Source: an uncultured Granulosicoccus sp. (GTDB lineage Bacteria > Pseudomonadota > Gammaproteobacteria > Granulosicoccales > Granulosicoccaceae). From it: a stretch of 64,000 nucleotides of DNA. Positions within the stretch are counted from its first letter, which is position 1. Each line of letters opens with the position of its first letter. Under the pieces are notes generated by a model that was not told where the DNA came from, did not search any database, and saw nothing but the letters and a program-made list of their open reading frames with translations. Shown here one piece after another: positions 1-9,221 of this stretch. The stretch covers positions 434,001 to 498,000 of the forward strand of contig CANMQI010000002.1 of NCBI GenBank assembly GCA_947499955.1. Reading direction: 5' to 3'. The position numbers and the translations under genes were made by a program.

Positions 1-453
1 GTCGGAGAAGTTGCCATCACCGCGACTTGTCGGGTCAGCGCCGTCGTCGAGCCGGTAGTGATTCTCATGGGCCTTGAAATCAGGCAGTGCATGGTCCCAG
101 TTCCATTCCTTGTCATCCAGCAAGTCTGCCCAGTGGTCATAGTCTCGTTTCTGACCACGCATGTAGATCATGCCATTGATGGACGAACAGCCACCGAGTG
201 CCTTGCCACGAGGGTAGCGCAGCGTTCTGCCATTGAGCCCGGCGCAGGGTCTGGTCTGATAGAGCCAGTCGGTACGTGGGTTGCCGATGCAATAGAGATA
301 GCCCACCGGAATGTGAATCCACGGATAATTGTCCTTGGCTCCGGCCTCGAGCAGGAGTACTCGTTTTGACGGATCGCGGCTCAGGCGGTTGGCCAGCAGA
401 CAACCGGCCGTACCGGCTCCGACAATGATGTAGTCAAATGATTCAGGCGACAT
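1..453 (-). CDS. GMC-family FAD oxidoreductase (choline dehydrogenase-like), N-terminal part
   Basis: The gene reads leftward and is cut by the window edge, so only the first 151 codons are present. The protein starts MSPESFDYIIVGAGTAG, a classic Rossmann FAD-binding GxGxxG motif. Near residues 85-100 it carries the GMC signature GGCSSINGMIYMRG (PROSITE GMC_OXRED_1 type). Members oxidise alcohols such as choline, other polyols or long-chain alcohols with FAD in the cytoplasm. Substrate cannot be told from this part; choline dehydrogenase-like enzymes are the closest match in style. It is divergent from the LysR gene at 622, with 168 bp between them, but I see no evidence that the regulator controls it. 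Confidence 0.9.
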   Translation of the reverse strand, partial: MSPESFDYIIVGAGTAGCLLANRLSRDPSKRVLLLEAGAKDNYPWIHIPVGYLYCIGNPRTDWLYQTRPCAGLNGRTLRYPRGKALGGCSSINGMIYMRGQKRDYDHWADLLDDKEWNWDHALPDFKAHENHYRLDDGADPTSRGDGNFSD

Positions 454-621
454 GGGTGGTTTGTTCTCCGTGGCGGGTAGCAGCCAGCTGGCGGTAATTC
501 ACTCGAGCAGCATCGCCGCCATCCCTCGTGTGCGGCATTGGCCGGTCTGGTTGACGGACATTACGACCTGGCGTTACGGAAATCCAATCACGTCGACGCG
601 AAAGCATTATAATTTTGGCTT

Positions 622-1593
622 ATGAAGCATCTTCCCGAACTCCGTACCGTCCAGTGCTTCGCAACGGTTGTTCGCGAAGGCAATGTCACGCGAGCGGCCG
701 AGGCGCTGCATCTGTCCCAGCCTGCGGTCACGCAGCAGCTCAAGAACCTGGCCGAGAGAAGCGGTCTGACGCTGTTCACTCGCACCTCGAAGGGCCTGGA
801 ACTGACACCCGACGGGGCAATCCTTGCGCAGAAGGCCGAGCAGGTCCTGTCGGTGCTGGACGAATTCAGACAGACCGCTCGCGATCTGGCGGGGCAGGTC
901 AGGGGCAGCCTGCGGGTCGGTACGATACTCGACCCTGACTCCATCCGACTGGGCGCCTTCTTCAATGCGCTGGTACGCCGCGCATCGGGCATCAGGGCGG
1001 AAGTCACCCATGGCATGAGTGGCAATGTGCCGGAGAGAATCCTGCGCAATGAGCTGGATGCCGGATTCTATCTCGGTGATGTCAATGCCTCGGTGAGAAA
1101 CACCACGGCTGGCAAGTCCGACGATGCATCGTTGTTTCACCGCACCGTGCTGGACACCTTCACCTACTGGGTCATTGCGCCGCCGGGCTGGGAGGCGCGG
1201 GTGTCGGGGCGTAACTGGGACGAATTGGCCAGCCTGCCCTGGATCGGTACCCCACCGGCCTCGGTACACTGTCGTCTGCTCGAACCGCTGTTTCAGCAGT
1301 TCGGTGTCACTCCGAACATCATAACCGTCGTCGATCAGGAACCCTCTATGCTGGCCATGGTACGGTCCGGCGTAGGCTTGAGCCTGTGTCGTGACTCCAT
1401 CGCGCTGAATGAGAGACAGGCTCGCGGCATGGTGATTTCCGACACCGTCGAATTGACGACGACACTTGAATTCATCTGTCTCAAGGCGCGCCGCCAGGAC
1501 CCGGTCATCAGTACCGCCCATGAGCTGTTGCTGCCAATCTGGGAGCAGGCCAGACAGACCCATACACCGGATCATGCGAAAACCAGCGTGTAA
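622..1593 (+). CDS. LysR-family transcriptional regulator
   Basis: This 323-residue protein has the usual LysR layout: an N-terminal winged helix-turn-helix (about residues 5-65, with NVTRAAEALHLSQPAVTQQL as recognition region) followed by a periplasmic-binding-protein-like effector domain to about residue 300. Length is typical of the family. It lies 26 bp upstream of adenine deaminase in the same direction, so the two are probably co-transcribed and the regulator may act on adenine or purine use; that link is inferred from position only. The inducer is unknown. Confidence 0.9.
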   Translation: MKHLPELRTVQCFATVVREGNVTRAAEALHLSQPAVTQQLKNLAERSGLTLFTRTSKGLELTPDGAILAQKAEQVLSVLDEFRQTARDLAGQVRGSLRVGTILDPDSIRLGAFFNALVRRASGIRAEVTHGMSGNVPERILRNELDAGFYLGDVNASVRNTTAGKSDDASLFHRTVLDTFTYWVIAPPGWEARVSGRNWDELASLPWIGTPPASVHCRLLEPLFQQFGVTPNIITVVDQEPSMLAMVRSGVGLSLCRDSIALNERQARGMVISDTVELTTTLEFICLKARRQDPVISTAHELLLPIWEQARQTHTPDHAKTSV

Positions 1594-1619
1594 TCCTGAC
1601 CGCCAGAAGGAGAGAGAAA

Positions 1620-3437
1620 TTGACCAGACTTGCTGAATGGAGTGCCTGTGCCGCGACACTGGTGGATGTTGCCACGGGGCGCAAACCGGCTGATACCGTC
1701 GTTCGCAACGGTCGCTGGGTGAATGTGCATTCCGGCGAAATCATCGCCTCGACCGATGTTGCCATCAGCTGCGGGCGCTTTGCGTATGTCGGCCCGGATG
1801 CCAGTCATGCCATCGGCGAGCAGACCACGGTCATCGATGCCAATGATCGCTACCTGGTGCCCGGTCTGTGTGATGCCCATATGCATGTCGAAAGCGGCAT
1901 GGTCACGGTGACCGAGTTTGCCCGGGCAGTGGCACCCCATGGCACGACCTCGATGTTCATCGATCCTCATGAGATCGGCAATGTGCTGGGTCTGGATGGC
2001 GTACGCCTGATGCACGATGAGGCCATGAACCTGCCTCTGAACATCTATGTGCAGATGCCCAGCTGTGTGCCGTCGGCTCCGGGTCTTGAAAATGCAGGGG
2101 CGGAACTGGGTGTCGATGAGGTTCAGGAGGCCATGCAGTGGCCGAACATCATCGGTCTGGGGGAAGTCATGAACTTTCCCGGTGTGTCCAACAATGATCC
2201 GAAGATGCTGGGCGTGATCGCAGCCACGGTCAATGCCGGCAAGACCGTTGGCGGTCATTACGCATCCAGTGATCTCGGCTTGCCGTTCCACGGCTATGTG
2301 GCGGGTGGGCCTGCCGATGATCACGAAGGTACCCGCGTCGAGGACGCCATTGCCAGGGTGCGTCAGGGCATGCGTTCCATGTTGCGACTCGGTTCTGCCT
2401 GGTATGACGTGGCCCCGCAGATCAAGGCGGTCACCGAACACGGTCTGGATCCTCGCTACTTCATTCTGTGTACCGACGACTGCCACTCCGGCACACTGAT
2501 CAACGATGGTCACATGAATCGCGTCGTTCGACATGCCATCGCACAAGGGCTCAAGCCCATTACGGCCATTCAGATGGCCACCATCAATACGGCAGAACAT
2601 TTCGGACTGGAGCGCGAGCTGGGATCCATCACACCGGGCAGGCGAGCCGATCTCATACTGTCATCGGATCTTGTGCAATTGCCGATCGAACTGGTCATGG
2701 CGCAGGGGCAGGTGCTGGCAGAAGGCGGCCAGCTGAGCCTCGATATTCCCCCCGCAAGCTACCCGGCAACTGCCAAGAATACGGTGAAGCTGGGCAAGAC
2801 ACTGCAAGCCGGAGACTTTGCAATCAAGGCGCCGGCATACGCGTCGGATTCTGTCATGGCCAGAGTCATCGGCGTCATCGAGAATCAGGCGCCTACCCGG
2901 GCATTGCAGGCACGACTTGCCGTGTCGCAGGGTCAGGTGCAGATGGATGCGGACAACGATATCTGCCAGATTGCACTGGTTGAACGCCATCGGGGCACCG
3001 GGGGTGTGGTCAACGCCTTTGTCTCGGGCTTTGGCTACAACACCGCCTGCGCCATGGCGTCCACCGTGGCACACGATTCCCATCACATGATCGTGGTCGG
3101 CACCAACCATGAAGACATGGCACTGGCAGCCAATCGACTGGGAGAGGTCGGTGGCGGAGTTGTGCTGTTTGCGGGGGGCAAGGAGCTGGCCATGGTCGAG
3201 CTGAGTATTGCCGGGCTGATGTCGGAGGAGCGCGCCGAGGTGGTGGCCGAGAAAGCGCAGAAGCTGGTGCATGCCATGCAGACCTGCGGCTGTGAACTCA
3301 ATAATGCCTATATGCAGCATTCTCTGCTGGCACTGGTCGTGATCCCCGAATTGCGAATTTCGGATATCGGACTGGTGGATGTCACCACATTTTCACCAAC
3401 TTCCCTGTTCATCGAAGAGGCCGAAGTGGAGGCCTGA
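1620..3437 (+). CDS. ade: Adenine deaminase
   Basis: Amidohydrolase-superfamily enzyme that converts adenine to hypoxanthine plus ammonia (purine salvage or nitrogen release). The 605-residue length fits the Ade family. Visible metal ligands include His87 and His89 in DAHMHVESGM, the IDPHEIGN motif, the HYASSDLG region and CTDDCHS, all characteristic of bacterial adenine deaminase. The start is a TTG: it is preceded by a strong Shine-Dalgarno AAGGAG about 8 bases upstream, and no better ATG exists before the conserved N-terminal region. The LysR gene directly upstream is the likely regulator. Confidence 0.93.
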   Translation: MTRLAEWSACAATLVDVATGRKPADTVVRNGRWVNVHSGEIIASTDVAISCGRFAYVGPDASHAIGEQTTVIDANDRYLVPGLCDAHMHVESGMVTVTEFARAVAPHGTTSMFIDPHEIGNVLGLDGVRLMHDEAMNLPLNIYVQMPSCVPSAPGLENAGAELGVDEVQEAMQWPNIIGLGEVMNFPGVSNNDPKMLGVIAATVNAGKTVGGHYASSDLGLPFHGYVAGGPADDHEGTRVEDAIARVRQGMRSMLRLGSAWYDVAPQIKAVTEHGLDPRYFILCTDDCHSGTLINDGHMNRVVRHAIAQGLKPITAIQMATINTAEHFGLERELGSITPGRRADLILSSDLVQLPIELVMAQGQVLAEGGQLSLDIPPASYPATAKNTVKLGKTLQAGDFAIKAPAYASDSVMARVIGVIENQAPTRALQARLAVSQGQVQMDADNDICQIALVERHRGTGGVVNAFVSGFGYNTACAMASTVAHDSHHMIVVGTNHEDMALAANRLGEVGGGVVLFAGGKELAMVELSIAGLMSEERAEVVAEKAQKLVHAMQTCGCELNNAYMQHSLLALVVIPELRISDIGLVDVTTFSPTSLFIEEAEVEA

Positions 3438-3564
3438 ACATCGAGATTCCGCTTGCGTGACCACGCGTTCGCAGGCAATGGTTGCGCACGATTGGTCTTT
3501 TACCGGCTGTTGCATCCGTGATAGCCTCGAATGTCATTACGGGTTCCACAGGAAGATGTCTATC

Positions 3565-5181
3565 ATGATGTACAAATCATTGCTCACCGTTTGCACGGCC
3601 ACATTGCTGGCAAGCTGTACGACGATGGAAGAGGTGAAGGACAAGGCTGTTGGCTCTTCCGGAGACGGGAGCAAGATACGCAATGTCATTGTCATGATTG
3701 GCGATGGTATGGGGCCGCAGCAAGTGGGTCTGCTGGATTCATACGTTCGCTATGCTTCCGATCCGGTACTGGATTCAAGCGCGTTTGATCGGATGGCCAC
3801 GGAAGGTGTCGTCGGCATCTCTCGCACGGAATCGAACAAGGTGCTGGTTGTCGACTCGGCGGCGTCCGCCACACAGTTTGCCAGCGGCAAGCTGGCGGGT
3901 TCGGAGATGATCGGCGCCGACTACGAGGGAAATCGGGCGGTGAGCATGCTGGAAGTGGCGCAGGCCAAGGGCAAGGCTGTTGGCCTGGTGTCAGACACCC
4001 GCTTGACCCATGCCACACCGGCAGCCTACGCGGCCCATCAGCAACATCGTAGCCTGGAAAACGAGATTGCCGCCGAGATGCTGGACACCGGTGCCGATGT
4101 GATGCTCAGTGGTGGCATACGGCACTGGCTGCCACAGGGCGTCAATGAAGAGGGGAGCGCGGTGCGGCAAGAGTTGGAAGCGCTGACTGGCGGCACCATC
4201 AGTATGAGTTCCAAGCGCAAGGATGATCGTAATCTTCTGGCAGAGGCCAGCGAGGCGGGCTATGACTTGTCATTCAACCGCACGGATCTGGCGGCCAGCA
4301 CCGGTGATCGTGTTCTGGGCCTGTATTCTTCCTCAGGCATGCTGGACGGCATCGCCCACACGCAGGCCGGCAACGGCGCTGAGCGGGTGCAACCGAGCCT
4401 GACCGAGATGACCGCCAAGGCTCTGTCTGTTCTCGAGGATGATGAGGACGGTTTTTTCCTGATGGTTGAAGGTGGTCAGATCGACTGGGCCGCGCACAAC
4501 AACGATGCCGGTACCATGCTGCACGAGATGATCAAGTTCTCCGACGCCATCGACGTGGTTCTGGACTGGATGAAGGATCGTGACGATACCTTGCTGGTCG
4601 TGTCAGCCGATCACGAGACCGGTGGTTTCGGTTTTGCCTATTCGCGTAACGATCTGCCCGAAGGTCAACCTCTGGATGGTGATGTCTTCCACGGAGAGCA
4701 ATACAAGCCGAACTGGAACTTCGGTAACGTGGAAACACTGGATCGCCTGTATGAGCAGAAGTTGTCCTACGACGGCATCTTCAGCCAGTTCGATAGTCTG
4801 GATGAGAGCCAGCAGACACCCGAGAATCTGCGCATGATCGTCAATACCAACACCGAGTTCCCGATCACGCTGGCGCAAGCCAGGCGAGTGCTGGAAACCG
4901 AGCTCAATGTCTATTACGTCCCTGACCACGGTACGCTGAGTGCAGAGCGCTTTCCCCTGATGCACGAGCGCAAGGCGTTCTATGTCTATGGTTCAGGTAT
5001 TCGCAAGAATATCCTGGCCTCGGTGGTTGCCGAGCAGTCCAATGTCGTCTGGGCCAGCGATAACCACAGCAGCACGCCGGTCTATCTGTTTGCCATGGGA
5101 CCTGACGAGACTACAGATGCCTTCAAGGGCATACTGCACACTACCGACTGGGCCAACGAGATCATCGCGGTTCTGGACTGA
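3565..5181 (+). CDS. phoA: Alkaline phosphatase, predicted lipoprotein
   Basis: PhoA-family (PF00245) phosphomonoesterase of about 538 residues. The metal-site motif MIGDGMGPQQ opens the mature domain; the nucleophile lies in VDSAASAT (Ser98 from the chosen start, matching Ser102 of the E. coli enzyme); VEGGQIDWAAHNND and SADHETGGF supply further zinc/magnesium ligands. The N-terminus is a short hydrophobic signal ending LLASC, a lipobox, so the enzyme is probably membrane-anchored rather than freely periplasmic. ATGs occur at 3556, 3565 and 3568; 3565 is preferred because the AGGA motif at 3550-3553 is then well spaced. I found no convincing Pho box upstream. Confidence 0.9.
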   Translation: MMYKSLLTVCTATLLASCTTMEEVKDKAVGSSGDGSKIRNVIVMIGDGMGPQQVGLLDSYVRYASDPVLDSSAFDRMATEGVVGISRTESNKVLVVDSAASATQFASGKLAGSEMIGADYEGNRAVSMLEVAQAKGKAVGLVSDTRLTHATPAAYAAHQQHRSLENEIAAEMLDTGADVMLSGGIRHWLPQGVNEEGSAVRQELEALTGGTISMSSKRKDDRNLLAEASEAGYDLSFNRTDLAASTGDRVLGLYSSSGMLDGIAHTQAGNGAERVQPSLTEMTAKALSVLEDDEDGFFLMVEGGQIDWAAHNNDAGTMLHEMIKFSDAIDVVLDWMKDRDDTLLVVSADHETGGFGFAYSRNDLPEGQPLDGDVFHGEQYKPNWNFGNVETLDRLYEQKLSYDGIFSQFDSLDESQQTPENLRMIVNTNTEFPITLAQARRVLETELNVYYVPDHGTLSAERFPLMHERKAFYVYGSGIRKNILASVVAEQSNVVWASDNHSSTPVYLFAMGPDETTDAFKGILHTTDWANEIIAVLD

Positions 5182-5197
5182 GGTACGACGCTCGGTA

Positions 5198-5243
5198 GCC
5201 CCGGTCCGTTTCCTCTGTTGTAACAGGGCAGACAGGCCGGGGC
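5198..5243. terminator. Long stem-loop after the alkaline phosphatase gene
   Basis: A seven-base arm GCCCCGG at 5198-5204 pairs with CCGGGGC at 5237-5243, and an inner CCTCTGTT...AACAGGG arm can stack inside it. It starts 16 bp after the phoA stop codon and has no clear T-tract. It could be a terminator or a 3'-end stabiliser of the mRNA. The rest of the gap up to the kinase start at 5458 shows no gene. Confidence 0.35.
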
Positions 5244-5457
5244 GTTCAAGGTATGCGAGGTATCGGTCGATAGCTGTGTGTGGCCTTGTGCAGGTTGCAT
5301 GAGCAGTTGGCTGGGTTTTCCGAGGTCTTCGGAAGAACTGAATGGCAGCTTGACGGCTGTCATTTCAGTTTGTAGAGATCGATTTCTGTGCGGTTCTGAC
5401 AGAGACAGCTGGCTGGTCGTCTTGTTTCGATTCACCTTCCAGAGCAGAGGCCGATCC

Positions 5458-7263
5458 TTGACTGACAGTGCTGCATCAGAGCAGAAGCGTGGTCATACCG
5501 CTCCAGCTGTACTCAGGGTGCCCTTCAGTGTCTGGATGTGGGTCGTGGCAATCCTGGTTCTCGGATCCATCGTGACGCTCGCCATGAGTAACATCATGCG
5601 GGAGCGCACCGCGCAGCTGGCCATGCAGGAATTCAACCGTCAGGTTGACGTTGCCACCAGTCAGCTGGAAAGTGCGATTGAAAAGGACAAGACGCTGACG
5701 GTTGCCGTTCAGGGGATGTTCCACTCATTCGGAACGGTTTCACGTGAGCAGTTCAGTCGTTTCGTTGCGGCTGTCGACATTGAAACGCTGTTTCCCGATA
5801 CGCAGGCCCTGTCATGGAACTCGGTGGTTCCCCTGGAGGAGACCGCCGCCTTCGAGCGCGGCGTGCGGCTGGATGACTCCCTGCAAGCCGGTGGCTACCC
5901 GGACTTTGCCATCAGACCGGCAGGTGCTGTCGAGCAGCAATACGTGGTGACCTATATCGAACCGATGGTTGGCAACGAAGGGGCATTCGGCCTCGATATC
6001 GGGTCGAACCCGGCGCGTCGGCGTACCGTTGAAATGGCACGTGATCGTGCTGAACCCATGGCAACAGCGCCAATTACTCTGGCGCAGGAAACCGGTACGC
6101 AGAAGGGTTTTCTGTTCATGATGCCGGTCTATCAGACAGCCTCCCCGCAAGATCTCGACGCTCGACGAGCGCAGTTTCGCGGCGTCGTCGTGGCCGTTTT
6201 TCGTATCGGTGACCTCATCAACGGATCCGGCGATCTCGATTTCTCGGCGGTCAGGGTTCGGGATGTCACCGACGCCGATGAAAGCGCTGATGTCGATATC
6301 GAAGTCATCTATGAACAAGGCATGCAGAACCTGTCCGAGGATCACCAGTCACTGGTTCGCAGGATCGACGTGGCAGGCAGGCGATGGGAAGTCGTCTTCA
6401 GTCAATCGGCGGAGGTCCTGAGCAGTGATGGCAGGCTGAGTCGATGGGCGGTGCCTGCTCTGGGAGCCTTGTCGACCGCTCTGGCGGCCTTGTTGGTCGG
6501 GTATCTGGCCACCTCAAGGCAGCGCACACTGGTGCGAGCCGAGATGCTGACCATCGACCTGCAGCGAGCCAATGACGAGCTCAGCCGCTCGAACACCGAT
6601 CTGAGCCAGTTCGCCCATGTAGCCTCGCATGATCTGCAGACGCCGGTTCGCAATATCATGGGCTCGGTGTCGATGCTGGAGGATGCCATTGGCGAGAACC
6701 CGGATGATGAGATCGTGCGGTATCTGCAGTTCCTGAAAGACTCGGCCTTGCGCATGAAGTCTCTGATCAGTGATCTGCTCAGCTACGCGGAAAGCGGTCA
6801 GGAGCTGGATCTGCAGAAGGTTGACCTGAACGACACACTGGCGCTGGTTGCTGCGACAACGCAGGATATCTGTGAATCCGCTGGCGCCAATCTGCAGATT
6901 GGCGACATGCCGCAGGTACTGGGTGATGATCAGCAGCTGGAGCGCGTATTCACCAATCTGATTACCAATGCCTTGAAATATTCCAGGGCAGGTGTGCCGT
7001 CGCAGGTCGAGGTCACGGCGTGTGAGGCCGGCGATTATCACGAAATCAGAATCCGTGACAATGGCCTGGGAATCGACCCGGAGCATCAGACGACCATCTT
7101 CGAGCCTTTCAAACGGCTCCATCGGCAGAGCGAGATTGCCGGAACAGGTCTGGGACTTGCCATCTGCCGACAGATAATCGATCGGCACAAGGGGCGGATT
7201 GGTGTTGAGCAATCATCGGAAACCGGTTCCACGATCCTGCTGCAACTACCGAAGATGAGCTGA
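5458..7263 (+). CDS. Membrane sensor histidine kinase with CHASE domain
   Basis: About 601 residues from a TTG start at 5458, chosen because an AGAGG motif precedes it and the first membrane helix (about residues 23-42) then sits close to the N-terminus; an in-frame GTG at 5278 would add 60 unlikely residues. An extracytoplasmic CHASE-type ligand-binding region follows, then a second membrane helix near residues 338-360. The cytoplasmic part has a HisKA domain with phospho-acceptor His391 in ASHDLQTP and an ATPase domain with N-box NLITNALKYS, DNGLGIDP and GTGLGLAIC. It resembles phytochrome-type HisKA kinases (HDLQ/EPLR class). No response regulator gene is adjacent, so the partner and signal are unknown. 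Confidence 0.88.
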   Translation: MTDSAASEQKRGHTAPAVLRVPFSVWMWVVAILVLGSIVTLAMSNIMRERTAQLAMQEFNRQVDVATSQLESAIEKDKTLTVAVQGMFHSFGTVSREQFSRFVAAVDIETLFPDTQALSWNSVVPLEETAAFERGVRLDDSLQAGGYPDFAIRPAGAVEQQYVVTYIEPMVGNEGAFGLDIGSNPARRRTVEMARDRAEPMATAPITLAQETGTQKGFLFMMPVYQTASPQDLDARRAQFRGVVVAVFRIGDLINGSGDLDFSAVRVRDVTDADESADVDIEVIYEQGMQNLSEDHQSLVRRIDVAGRRWEVVFSQSAEVLSSDGRLSRWAVPALGALSTALAALLVGYLATSRQRTLVRAEMLTIDLQRANDELSRSNTDLSQFAHVASHDLQTPVRNIMGSVSMLEDAIGENPDDEIVRYLQFLKDSALRMKSLISDLLSYAESGQELDLQKVDLNDTLALVAATTQDICESAGANLQIGDMPQVLGDDQQLERVFTNLITNALKYSRAGVPSQVEVTACEAGDYHEIRIRDNGLGIDPEHQTTIFEPFKRLHRQSEIAGTGLGLAICRQIIDRHKGRIGVEQSSETGSTILLQLPKMS

Positions 7264-7301
7264 ACCATCGGACTCGACCTCGCAGGCCGAGTCTGGCCTA
7301 C

Positions 7302-9221
7302 TCAGTCCTGTTGCAACAGGTCGATCAGATCATCGCGCCACTGTATCCAGCTGGCTGCGTCCCGCGGCCAGCCTGGCTGTGTCTCGCCGTTTGCCACCGC
7401 ATCACCCAGAGCCTGCGGTACAAGCGCCTTGATCAGGGCCTCAGCCTCTTTCGGGTGGCGTTGATGAGCCAGGTAATACAGCTCTGCATCCTGCAGGCCA
7501 CGGTGCCAGGCCTTGAGTCGCATGGAGGGTATCGGGCCTGCGGCGGCAGGAAAGCCGATACGCGGCAGCTGAAACCCGGGATACACCATGACGCCATTGC
7601 CGACGCGATCATCGTCAGGCTTGTAGCTGGGCTGCGCGAAGGGCAGCTCGTCATTGCCCAGGTTGACTGCCCACATCAGCTGTCCCTGTATCCCGTAGCG
7701 GGCACCGATGACGCCCCAGCTGCGCATGTCGCTGCCAGGTAGATTGATGCTGTGTCCACCGACGGCAGGGTGGCCGCTGTGATAGAACCAGCTGCGTTCA
7801 CCGGCGGCCATCCTGTCCTGCAGAAAGCCGGTATTGGCGGCATGGGCATTGGGTGCCCACAGCCGTACACGTCCTGTCAGGGTCGTGGCAGGATCCTCCT
7901 GCCAGATCGTCGGGTCCGAGTGGCTGGTCCACAGCAGGTCGATGGCCGGTGCTCCGGGTTGTCTGTCTTGTGTACCGCGATCAATGGCCTGTTGAACGGC
8001 ACCCATGTCGCCATGCACTCGGGCGATATAGCGATGCCGATCCGGATCCGTTTCCGGCTGTGAGACCGGGCCGTCGACCTCATCGAAGACATAGGCAAAG
8101 TAGCGGGTGTCCTGCCATCCATTGTTCTTGACGATATCACTCCAGCGACTGGCCAGATCCGTGTAGGCATCCAGCTGCTCCTCCGACAGTGCCGCGTCGA
8201 CGATCAGGTCGTGTTCCTGTGGCCACGGCGTACGCCACACGCTCACCCCTGTGTCAGCTCCTGTGCCGATATAGCCGGCCTCGCTGCTGAACAGCTGTCC
8301 ATCGAGCGCTGGCGCATAGGTATCCAGATAGTCCTGCCATTGCTCGGAGCTTCGCGGCGCATCGGGTGTGCGTTCGATGAAGACCATGCGATGCTGATGG
8401 GCCATGACCTGATAACACTGAGCCATCTGTTGCCAGCGTTGGCTGCTGCGATCCTCACCAACGCCTTCCAGTCGATAGGAACGATAGATCTCGCCGACCG
8501 CATCGATCGATGTGGTCTGGGGGATCGTGGCATCGATGACCGTCAGGGAGACGTCCAGATCGATCGCCTCGCCGGAGGCACCCGCCGTCTCGTCCGCTGA
8601 CAGCGGCGTCAGCCGCAGTGTCTGCCGGTGGTCACCCGGAGCCGTATTGGCAGGAATGTACATTTCCACCCAGACACTCTGATTGCGTCCGGGGCGAGGC
8701 AGTGCCACCTGATCGAACAGCGTGGTCTGTGTCTGGGCACAGCGTTGCTGTTGGGGTATCAAGGCATCGGGGTAGGCGGCGGGGTAGGGCAACACGGCAG
8801 TTGTCGGCCCCCATCGATAGCCGCCGTCCTTCACCTGCAGGTAATGCGCCTGATACAGCGATGTCCGGATATCGCTGTCTGCCACGTCCACGGATACCAG
8901 GCTTGCATTATCACGATTCTCGGTGCGCAATATCAGCTGGAAGGCAATGGTCTCGTTGCGCGCGACCGTCCAGTGGAGTTTGCGAGGATTGTCTGAGCGC
9001 AGGTCGAAGCGTGGATGTTCCAGACGGCTGATTCCCTGCCGGGTGATGCGTGCCATATCGCTGGCAGCGCAGACAATCAGGCCGTCCGGATTGCGCAGGC
9101 AGGACTCATCATGCACCGCTTCCGGCTCACGCAGCAACCCTGTCACACCCAGCGCCAGCAGGGGCAGGGCGAGCAGCAACTGTCGCCCGCGTCGAGCCAG
9201 AGGAGAGACGAGGACTGGCAT
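7302..9221 (-). CDS. Secreted or membrane-anchored protein, DUF4091-like (glycoside hydrolase-like)
   Basis: A 639-residue protein with an N-terminal hydrophobic segment (RQLLLALPLLALGVTGLL), a beta-rich region to about residue 230, then a TIM-barrel-like part with YFAYVFDEVDGP (a DE-containing strand end typical of clan A glycosidase-like folds) and a C-terminal region with GLQDAELYYL, which resembles DUF4091 proteins. Function is not established; a glycosidase role is inference. Its start codon overlaps the stop of the upstream acyl-CoA ligase by one base (TGATG), implying translational coupling between two proteins with no obvious shared pathway. Confidence 0.65.
   Translation of the reverse strand: MPVLVSPLARRGRQLLLALPLLALGVTGLLREPEAVHDESCLRNPDGLIVCAASDMARITRQGISRLEHPRFDLRSDNPRKLHWTVARNETIAFQLILRTENRDNASLVSVDVADSDIRTSLYQAHYLQVKDGGYRWGPTTAVLPYPAAYPDALIPQQQRCAQTQTTLFDQVALPRPGRNQSVWVEMYIPANTAPGDHRQTLRLTPLSADETAGASGEAIDLDVSLTVIDATIPQTTSIDAVGEIYRSYRLEGVGEDRSSQRWQQMAQCYQVMAHQHRMVFIERTPDAPRSSEQWQDYLDTYAPALDGQLFSSEAGYIGTGADTGVSVWRTPWPQEHDLIVDAALSEEQLDAYTDLASRWSDIVKNNGWQDTRYFAYVFDEVDGPVSQPETDPDRHRYIARVHGDMGAVQQAIDRGTQDRQPGAPAIDLLWTSHSDPTIWQEDPATTLTGRVRLWAPNAHAANTGFLQDRMAAGERSWFYHSGHPAVGGHSINLPGSDMRSWGVIGARYGIQGQLMWAVNLGNDELPFAQPSYKPDDDRVGNGVMVYPGFQLPRIGFPAAAGPIPSMRLKAWHRGLQDAELYYLAHQRHPKEAEALIKALVPQALGDAVANGETQPGWPRDAASWIQWRDDLIDLLQQD

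Noticed and set aside
1572-2600. 342-codon antisense frame over adenine deaminase
   Set aside because: The composition (His- and Gly-rich) is typical of a shadow frame, and the deaminase motifs are on the other strand.
3438-3564. Possible Pho box upstream of alkaline phosphatase
   Set aside because: Only loose CTGT/GTCAT fragments occur, without the 11-bp direct repeat spacing.
5278-5457. GTG at 5278 as start of the histidine kinase
   Set aside because: The 60 extra residues are not membrane or sensor sequence, and a better-placed TTG with AGAGG exists at 5458.
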